Shown here: positions 40,754 through 46,205 of the stretch, piece after piece
Layout: each line of letters opens with the position of its first letter
Numbering within the stretch: position 1 is the stretch's first letter
DNA from: an uncultured Collinsella sp.
GTDB lineage: Bacteria; Actinomycetota; Coriobacteriia; Coriobacteriales; Coriobacteriaceae
Assembly: GCA_902469555.1 (NCBI GenBank)
Contig: CABRDB010000013.1
Coordinates: forward strand, 1-46,205
Direction of reading: 5' to 3'
DNA length: 46,205 nt
Notes under the pieces: model-generated
Database searches by the model: none
What the model saw: the letters and a program-made list of their open reading frames with translations, nothing else
What the model was told of the DNA's origin: nothing
Translations under genes and position numbers: made by a program

Positions 40754-40805
40754 CAGGCCCAGCGCATGGAATTCGAACCCGCCAGCACGTCTGTCACAAA
40801 GGCCG

Positions 40806-41022
40806 TGGTCAAAAAATGGCAAAAATGAGTACTGCTACTTTGTTTGCAACATATAAAAAGACAATATTTGCTTAAGTTACGCAACATATGTCCATTATAA
40901 GGACTAACAGTTGGATCAAAATCGTGCTTTCATCGCCATTTCGACTTGCTATCTGGCCTTATTAGTCCAAAATTGCTGCTACCAAATCGGTAACAGTACT
41001 CATATTTGATGTTTTTTGACCA
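40806..41022. mobile_element. 217-bp AT-rich inverted-repeat element (MITE-like)
   Basis: The ends TGGTCAAAAAA ... TTTTTTGACCA continue inwards as imperfect 32-nt arms sharing ATGAGTACTG(C/T)TAC (40826-40837 and its complement near 40991-41002). The interior is markedly AT-rich against the GC-rich surroundings and codes for nothing. No transposase and no clear target-site duplication were seen. A small TGCCTTAG-N5-CTAAGGCA hairpin follows at 41035-41055. Confidence 0.6.
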
Positions 41023-41138
41023 GCAGGTCTCCCTGCCTTAGCAAATCTAAGGCAAAACGGGCTCCAGACCGCTGAATCATGCCGCATAGGACACGCCCAC
41101 AGTCCGGAACCCGGTCCAAATTGAGTTATTGCGCTGCG

Positions 41139-42422
41139 TTAGCCCAAGACACCCGACAGGATCTCGATCAGACTGTCCACGTCGGCTTCCTCGCAGACGA
41201 GCGGCGGCAGGAAACGCAGCGTATGGGCACCCGTAGCGTTAATCACGGCACCGGCGGCCAGCGCGCCGGCCACAACGTCGTGTGCATCACCCGCAGTATC
41301 GTCCAGATCGCAGCCGAGCATCAGGCCACGGCCACGAACCTCTACCACATGCGGAAGCTTAGCCAGCGCCTGCTCCATATAGACACCCACCTTGGCAGCA
41401 TGCTCGGCATAATCGCCACGCACAAGCGCGGAGAGCGTCGCGGCACACGCCGCGATGGCCAAGCAGCTACCGCCAAAAGTCGAGCCGTGGTCGCCCGGCT
41501 TAAACACGTCGGCAATCTCCTTCTTTGCCACGACGGCACCCATGGGCACGCCGTCGGCAATGCCCTTGGCAAGGCTCATGATGTCGGGCTCCACGCCATA
41601 GGTCTGGAACGCAAACGGCTTACCCGTGCGGAAGATACCGCACTGGACCTCGTCGGCGATAAGCACGGCACCCACCTCGTGCGCCAAGTCGCGCGCCGTA
41701 GCCATAAACTCCTCGGTCATGGGGTGCACGCCACTCTCACCCTGGATCGGCTCGAGCATCACGGCACAAATCTCGCTCCCCAGCTGCTTAAAGATTGCAC
41801 GCAGTTCATCGACATCGTTGGGCGTGCAGGCCACAAAGCCACCCGGCAGCGGGCGGAAGCTGTCCTGCAGCCAATCCTGCATGGTGGCGGCAATGGTCTC
41901 GAGCGTACGGCCGTGGAAGCCGCCGCGCATGCACACGATGGTGTTGCCGCCATTACCGGCACGCTTGGCGTACAGGCGCGCGAGCTTCATCGAGCCCTCG
42001 TTGGCCTCGGCGCCAGAGTTGGCAAAGAAGGTCTCCCAAACCTGCTCATCCGCAGCCGGGGCACCAAGAGCAGCTGCCGTGGTCTCATCGCCGGCGACAA
42101 TGGCATCGGCAAGCACGCGCGCACCATCTACGTCGTCGTTAGCAAGCTTGGACAGCAGCGCCGCGACCTGTCCGCGCTGCTCAATGTAGAAGTAATTGGA
42201 GACATGCATGAGCTTTTTGGTCTGTGCCTCGAGCGCCGAGAGCACAGCCGGGTCGCCATGACCTAGGCTGCACACGCCGATACCGGCAAGAAAGTCGAGG
42301 TACTCACGGCCATCGTCGCCGGTGAGCTTCATGCCGTGACCCTCGACAAACTCGACCGGAGAGCGGCCAAAGGTATGCATAACGTAATGGGATTCAAGCG
42401 ATTGCTGAGCTGCAAGTGACAT
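41139..42422 (-). CDS. argD: Acetylornithine aminotransferase
   Basis: ArgD is a PLP enzyme making N-acetylornithine from N-acetylglutamate semialdehyde. The 427-aa fold-type I aminotransferase has the substrate/PLP segment FFANSGAEANEGSMKLARLYA (about residues 131-151), RGGFHGRTL, the Asp of VLIADEVQCGIFRTG (near 237-251) and the Schiff-base lysine in MSLAKGIADGVPMGA (near 280). It is about 25 residues longer than typical ArgD. It is last in the argCJBD operon, 69 nt after argB. An ornithine aminotransferase role is possible, but the operon decides for ArgD. Confidence 0.93.
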   Translation of the reverse strand: MSLAAQQSLESHYVMHTFGRSPVEFVEGHGMKLTGDDGREYLDFLAGIGVCSLGHGDPAVLSALEAQTKKLMHVSNYFYIEQRGQVAALLSKLANDDVDGARVLADAIVAGDETTAAALGAPAADEQVWETFFANSGAEANEGSMKLARLYAKRAGNGGNTIVCMRGGFHGRTLETIAATMQDWLQDSFRPLPGGFVACTPNDVDELRAIFKQLGSEICAVMLEPIQGESGVHPMTEEFMATARDLAHEVGAVLIADEVQCGIFRTGKPFAFQTYGVEPDIMSLAKGIADGVPMGAVVAKKEIADVFKPGDHGSTFGGSCLAIAACAATLSALVRGDYAEHAAKVGVYMEQALAKLPHVVEVRGRGLMLGCDLDDTAGDAHDVVAGALAAGAVINATGAHTLRFLPPLVCEEADVDSLIEILSGVLG

Positions 42423-42491
42423 GGGATGCCTTTCGTTGGGCGCCAGACGGCGCGGGGCTATGGGTGCAGGAATGGGGCGGCTGCGGGTCAG

Positions 42492-43472
42492 CTAGACCGT
42501 CTGAAGCTTCTCGACCTCGTCAAGGTTCTCGGTCAGACGCGCAGCAAACGTCGAAAGCGGATGCGGATGCGTATCGAACTCGTAAGCCGTCTCGGTGGAA
42601 TGGATCACGGTGCCGACGCCGGCATCGGTCAGCAGCTCCAGGAGCAGCGAATGCGGCGTAGTACCGTTAATGATGTGGGCACGAAATACGCCGCCGGTAA
42701 GCGCATCGACGGCCGCACGCAGCTTGGGAATCATGCCCTTATCGACCTCGCCGCCGTAGAGCATTTCGTTAACCTCGTCGAGCGTTAGGTTGGAGATAAG
42801 CGAGTCCTTGTCGCTAAAGTCCTTGTACAGGCCATCGACATCGGTCAAAAAGATCGCCTTATGCGCGTGGAGCGCCGCGGCAACGGCACCGGCGGCGGTA
42901 TCGGCGTTGATGTTGAAGAAACCGCCGTCCTCCCCCGCCGCGACGGTAGCGATGACGGGAATGTACTCGCTATCGAGTAAGCGCTCGATATAGTCGGTGT
43001 TGACGTGCGTCACTTTGCCCACACGACCGAGCTCGGGGTCGAGCGGCTCGGCGATGAGCGTGCCGGCATCGCTGCCCGACACGCCCACGGCCAGGTTGCC
43101 GTGGTGGTTGATGGCAGCAACCAGCTCCTGGTTAACCTTGCCGCCCAGCACCTCGCGCACGATATCCATAGTCGCCGGCGAGGTCACGCGCTGGCCGTTC
43201 TTAAACTCGACGGGAATATCGTAATGGCTCAGCGCCTCGTTGATAGCCTTGCCGCCGCCGTGCACGATAACGGGGCGCATGCCGATGATCTTGAGCAGGA
43301 CGATGTCGCTCATCACGTCGCGACGCAGCTGCTCGTCGACCATGGCTGCACCGCCGTACTTGATAACGACCGTCTTGCCGGTCAAGTTCTTAATCCACGG
43401 CAGCGCTTCGAACAGCAGCTGCGCGGTTGCTTCGTTGGATTCGCTCGAACGACAATCGCGTGCGAATTTCAT
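42492..43472 (-). CDS. argB: Acetylglutamate kinase
   Basis: ArgB phosphorylates N-acetylglutamate, the second arginine step. The 326-aa amino-acid-kinase protein has KTVVIKYGGAAM (about residues 33-44; catalytic Lys), VIVHGGGKAIN (about 68-78), NLAVGVSGSDAGTL and FNINADTAAGAVA. An N-terminal helix (residues 1-27; SNEATAQLLFEALPWIKNLTG) is of the type found in hexameric, arginine-inhibited ArgB, so feedback control is likely. The C-terminal 25 residues exceed the usual length. It is third in argCJBD. Confidence 0.95.
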   Translation of the reverse strand: MKFARDCRSSESNEATAQLLFEALPWIKNLTGKTVVIKYGGAAMVDEQLRRDVMSDIVLLKIIGMRPVIVHGGGKAINEALSHYDIPVEFKNGQRVTSPATMDIVREVLGGKVNQELVAAINHHGNLAVGVSGSDAGTLIAEPLDPELGRVGKVTHVNTDYIERLLDSEYIPVIATVAAGEDGGFFNINADTAAGAVAAALHAHKAIFLTDVDGLYKDFSDKDSLISNLTLDEVNEMLYGGEVDKGMIPKLRAAVDALTGGVFRAHIINGTTPHSLLLELLTDAGVGTVIHSTETAYEFDTHPHPLSTFAARLTENLDEVEKLQTV

Positions 43473-43553
43473 AATCTGCCTCGTCTTTCATATCGTTATC
43501 GCGCCGTGCTCAGCTGTCCGCAATCGCGGCAAGATGCGCAGCGTGCCTGGAAT

Positions 43554-44822
43554 CTAGGAACGGTAGTCGCCGTTGATGGAGATGTACTCATGCGTGAGGT
43601 CGCAGGTCCACACGGTCGTTGCCGCGTCGCCTGCGCCCAGGTCGGCCGAGATCACGATCTCGGGCGCCTCGAAACGTCGTAGAGCCTCGTCCTCGTCAAA
43701 GGGAACAGTCAGACCGTCGCGACAGACGGGCATGCCCATCATGTCGATGGAAACGTCTTCCTGATTAAATTTCACGCCGCACTTGCCAAGCGCCATAGCA
43801 ACGCGACCCCAGTTGCAGTCGTGGCCGGCGATGCAGGTCTTAACGAGCGGCGAGTTGGCAACGGCACGGGCGGCGATATCGGCTTCCTCGTCGTTCACGG
43901 CGCCGGTAACGTTGACCGTAACAAGCTTGGATGCGCCCTCACCATCGGCGGCGATATTGCGCGCCAGGCTCTCGCACACCTCGTGCACGGCAAATGCCAA
44001 CTCGTCGAAGGCATCGGAGCCCTCGACGATAGGCTCGGCATCTGCGGCAGCGGCGCCGGAGGCAAGCATGATGCAGGTGTCGTTGGTCGAGGTGTCGGAA
44101 TCGACCGTTACCTTGTTAAAGGTCTGCTTGACGGTGGAGAGCAACAGGGCGTGGAGCGCCGCCGGCTCGACGGGGGCATCGGTAGTGATGACCGCGATCA
44201 TGGTGGCCATGTTGGGCATGATCATGCCCGAGCCCTTGCACATACCGCCCACCGTATAGGCATTGCCTGTGTGTCCCGCAGCCTCGCTGACGTAGGACAC
44301 GGCGTACTCCTTGGAGTGCGTGTCGGTCGTCATGATGGCGCGAGCGGCATCGGCGCCACCGTGGGCGGAAAGTGCCTCGTAGGCAGCAGGAATGGCGGTC
44401 TCAAACGTGTCGATCGGCAGAATCTGGCCAATCACACCCGTGGAGGCAACCAGAATCTGCTGGGGCTCGCAGCCGATGACCTGCGATGCGATGCTGCATG
44501 TCTCACGCGCGCATGCAAGGCCGGTCTCACCCGTGGCGGCGTTGGCATTGCCAGAGTTGATCGAAACGCCGGCGATGATACCGTAGCCCTTGTCCGCACC
44601 GCCCAGGTTGGCACGGCTCACCTGCACGGGCGCCGCGCAAAAGCGATTGGTAGTAAACACGCCGGCACCGGGACAGGGCTTATCGGGCACAACGAGCGCG
44701 TAATCCAGACGCTCGGGATTCTTCCGAAATCCCGCATGGATGCCTGCGGCCTTAAAGCCGGCCGCTGCCGTAACGCCACCCTCGACGGCGCGAATCTTGA
44801 TATCAAACAGCTCGGTATTCAT
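43554..44822 (-). CDS. argJ: Bifunctional glutamate N-acetyltransferase/ornithine acetyltransferase
   Basis: ArgJ recycles the acetyl group from N-acetylornithine to glutamate; bifunctional forms can also use acetyl-CoA. The 422-aa precursor shows the autoproteolysis site in GMIMPNMATMIAVITTD (about residues 198-214; cleavage before the Thr nucleophile), SVNSGNANAATG-like substrate motif (INSGNANAATGE), and the C-terminal HDCNWGRVAMALG. With ArgJ, argA and argE are not needed. It is second in the operon, 134 nt after argC. Confidence 0.95.
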   Translation of the reverse strand: MNTELFDIKIRAVEGGVTAAAGFKAAGIHAGFRKNPERLDYALVVPDKPCPGAGVFTTNRFCAAPVQVSRANLGGADKGYGIIAGVSINSGNANAATGETGLACARETCSIASQVIGCEPQQILVASTGVIGQILPIDTFETAIPAAYEALSAHGGADAARAIMTTDTHSKEYAVSYVSEAAGHTGNAYTVGGMCKGSGMIMPNMATMIAVITTDAPVEPAALHALLLSTVKQTFNKVTVDSDTSTNDTCIMLASGAAAADAEPIVEGSDAFDELAFAVHEVCESLARNIAADGEGASKLVTVNVTGAVNDEEADIAARAVANSPLVKTCIAGHDCNWGRVAMALGKCGVKFNQEDVSIDMMGMPVCRDGLTVPFDEDEALRRFEAPEIVISADLGAGDAATTVWTCDLTHEYISINGDYRS

Positions 44823-44956
44823 CGTCTTTATGACTCCTTATGTCAAACAAAAAACGGACATCGGTTGGTGCGCCATGCCAGTCGTAATCATGAGACCAGC
44901 TTAAGAGTGGCGCCCCACTCGATGCCCGACTACCAAATCGTTAACAATCGAATGTG

Positions 44957-46027
44957 CTACACCGGGCACGCCACTGTGGGCAAGCCTCGTCGCTCGTCAA
45001 AGCCAAAGACGATATTGGCGCACTGGACCGCTTGGCCCGCAGCGCCCTTGCACAGATTGTCGATGGCGCCCGTCGCCACCAGCACGCCCGCGCGCTTGTT
45101 GAGCGCGAGGCCGATCTGGGCGGCGTTGGTGCCGACGACCGAAGCCGTCTTGGGCTGCTGGCCGGCGTCGAGTACGCACACGAAAGTGCGACCAGCGTAG
45201 AACTGCTTGTAATAGTCGACAACGTCCTCAAGGGTCAAGGTATCGATAGCCTGCGGCGTAAGCGGCAGCGTCACCGTGGAGAGCAGACCACGCTTGAGCG
45301 GTGCCAGGTGCGGGGTAAAGACGACGCGATCGGTCAGGCCAAGGATTTGCTCAATCTCGGGCGTGTGGCGATGCTTGCCCACGCCGTAGGCCTCCAAATT
45401 CTCATCGGCGCTGCAAAAATGCGTACGAGCGTTGCAGGACTTACCGGCGCCCGTCACGCCGCTAATGGCATCGACAATCACGGGGCCGTTCTCTGCCACC
45501 CAGCCCGCACGCACGGCAGGAGCGGCAGCAAGGCTCGTTGCGGTGGGATAGCAGCCGGCGCAGGCGACCAAAACGGGCTTTCCGGCGGCATGGCTGGAAG
45601 CAGCGGTCTCCAAGTCCTGGCAGAACAGCTCGGGCAGGCCGAAGGCACGTGTCTTGAGTAGCTCGGGGCTCGTGTGCTCGGCGGCATACCATGCCTCAAA
45701 CACGGCCGGATCGCTCAGGCGGTAATCGGCCGAAAGATCGAAGCAGGAAACGCCTGCGGCAAGGAGCGCGGGCACCTGTGCCATGGCAGCCGTGTGCGGC
45801 ACGGCAAGAAAAACCGCATCGCAGCTCTTGAGCTCGGGCGCGTCATGCGTGGTGAAAACCAGATCGCTCGCGCCAGCAAAGCTCGGATACACCGCGGACA
45901 GCGGCTGGCCGGCATCGGCGTTGGACGTAATGGCAACAAGTTCAAACTCGGGATGGCCGAGCACGAGGCGAATGAGCTCGGCGCCGGCATATCCAGCCGC
46001 GCCGACGATTCCAACCTTCAAAGACAT
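44957..46027 (-). CDS. argC: N-acetyl-gamma-glutamyl-phosphate reductase
   Basis: ArgC reduces N-acetylglutamyl phosphate with NADPH. The 356-aa protein starts MSLKVGIVGAAGYAGAELIRLV (Rossmann GxxGxxG). It has the catalytic cysteine in VACAGCYPTATSLA (about residues 154-167) and the partner histidine in KHRHTPEIEQ (about 218-227), followed by HLAPLKRGLLST. GGAG stands before the ATG. It is the first gene of argCJBD, with a candidate promoter and ArgR-like operator just upstream. Confidence 0.96.
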   Translation of the reverse strand: MSLKVGIVGAAGYAGAELIRLVLGHPEFELVAITSNADAGQPLSAVYPSFAGASDLVFTTHDAPELKSCDAVFLAVPHTAAMAQVPALLAAGVSCFDLSADYRLSDPAVFEAWYAAEHTSPELLKTRAFGLPELFCQDLETAASSHAAGKPVLVACAGCYPTATSLAAAPAVRAGWVAENGPVIVDAISGVTGAGKSCNARTHFCSADENLEAYGVGKHRHTPEIEQILGLTDRVVFTPHLAPLKRGLLSTVTLPLTPQAIDTLTLEDVVDYYKQFYAGRTFVCVLDAGQQPKTASVVGTNAAQIGLALNKRAGVLVATGAIDNLCKGAAGQAVQCANIVFGFDERRGLPTVACPV

Positions 46028-46096
46028 ATCAGACTCCTTGTCTGCGATTTATGCACCGATGCGCATTTCGCAGCGGTCGTTATGAAGTGGGTTGAA

Positions 46097-46149
46097 ACTT
46101 TAGCACCAAAAGATGCATGAACACGTAAATGGCTTGCATATTCATGCAT
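46097..46149 (-). promoter_or_regulatory. argC promoter region with inverted-repeat operator
   Basis: On the minus strand an extended -10, TG-C-TAAAGT, has its hexamer at 46097-46102. Just upstream, ATGCATGAA (46113-46121) and TTCATGCAT (46141-46149) form an inverted pair around 19 nt that includes TTGCATA. TGAAT-type half sites resemble ARG boxes (TGAATnnnnATTCA) only partly. ArgR control is an inference from position. Confidence 0.5.
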
Positions 46150-46205
46150 TGAAACATTCCCGACACATTCGCTTGAAGGAATTGACAAATGGAGCGGGCC
46201 CCGTA

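Larger units (their letters stand above)
40325..40780 (+). repeat. Tandem array derived from the tRNA-Val 3' end and terminator
   Basis: The sequence ATCCCTCATCGCCCACCA plus CTGA (tRNA 3' end and 4 nt) occurs at 40325-40346, 40509-40530 and 40695-40716 (one change), a 184-186 bp period. Each copy is followed by a T-rich intrinsic terminator and then by (G)GGATTCGAACCC, the inverse of the tRNA T-arm. Units 1 and 2 also share about 100 bp of small GC-rich inverted repeats; unit 3 is cut short after 40780. Confidence 0.85.

Noticed and set aside
46150..46205. Gene start at the right edge
   Set aside because: The last 56 bp show no start codon with a convincing ribosome binding site and no partial reading frame that can be identified.

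Overview
The window is about 46 kb of GC-rich bacterial chromosome, and almost every gene reads on the minus strand. Gene content and order, the individual proteins and the abundance of short palindromic intergenic repeats point to class Coriobacteriia (Actinomycetota), most likely Collinsella or a close relative. The assignment rests on recall of family features and was not searched. There is no phage, plasmid or IS transposase gene. Most of the window is conserved housekeeping sequence.

Layout. (1) 1-5350: rplA, rplK, nusG, secE, tRNA-Trp, rpmG, tuf and tRNA-Met/Thr/Tyr, then a gene-free 735-bp stretch holding a large inverted repeat and a three-unit hairpin array, then tRNA-Thr(UGU). (2) 5400-6850: a plus-strand HTH-HipA fusion kinase behind an unusual double palindrome. 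(3) 6877-12365: rae1/yacP, rlmB, cysS, ispF, ispD, disA. (4) 12522-15154: a yybP-ykoY manganese riboswitch and mntP, then a hipBA toxin-antitoxin operon whose operator repeats run into the mntP terminator. (5) 15282-19596: pepD and clpC. (6) 19789-24901: a TetR regulator coupled to a giant 2-hydroxyacyl-CoA dehydratase-type activase/reductase, with a palindromic operator upstream. (7) 25183-27611: a DUF2798 membrane protein and a ThrE-type exporter. (8) 28041-40079: lysS (with a fused C-terminal tRNA-binding domain), greA, tatA, tRNA-Pro, ispE, veg, dtd, rdgB, rph, murI, a Cof-type HAD phosphatase, murE, asnB. (9) 40267-41022: tRNA-Val followed by a tandem array built from its own 3' end and terminators, then a 217-bp MITE-like inverted-repeat element. 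(10) 41139-46027: the arginine operon argCJBD.

How it fits together. Reading the minus strand, the order lysS ... clpC ... disA-ispD-ispF-cysS-rlmB-yacP ... rpmG-secE-nusG-rplK-rplA matches the Bacillus lysS-clpC-disA-...-yacP-rpmG-secE-nusG-rplKA block. The accessory modules (both HipA systems, mntP, pepD, the activase operon, ThrE) sit at breaks in that ancient order. ispD, ispF and ispE together supply three MEP-pathway steps. murI and murE feed peptidoglycan synthesis, disA makes c-di-AMP, and dtd, rdgB, rae1 and rlmB are quality-control or translation genes.

The most interesting material is the regulatory and repeat layer. It includes two HipA modules whose -10 elements lie between inverted operator copies, a tandem hairpin array with covarying inner stems, palindromes that abut stop codons, and the tRNA-Val-derived array.
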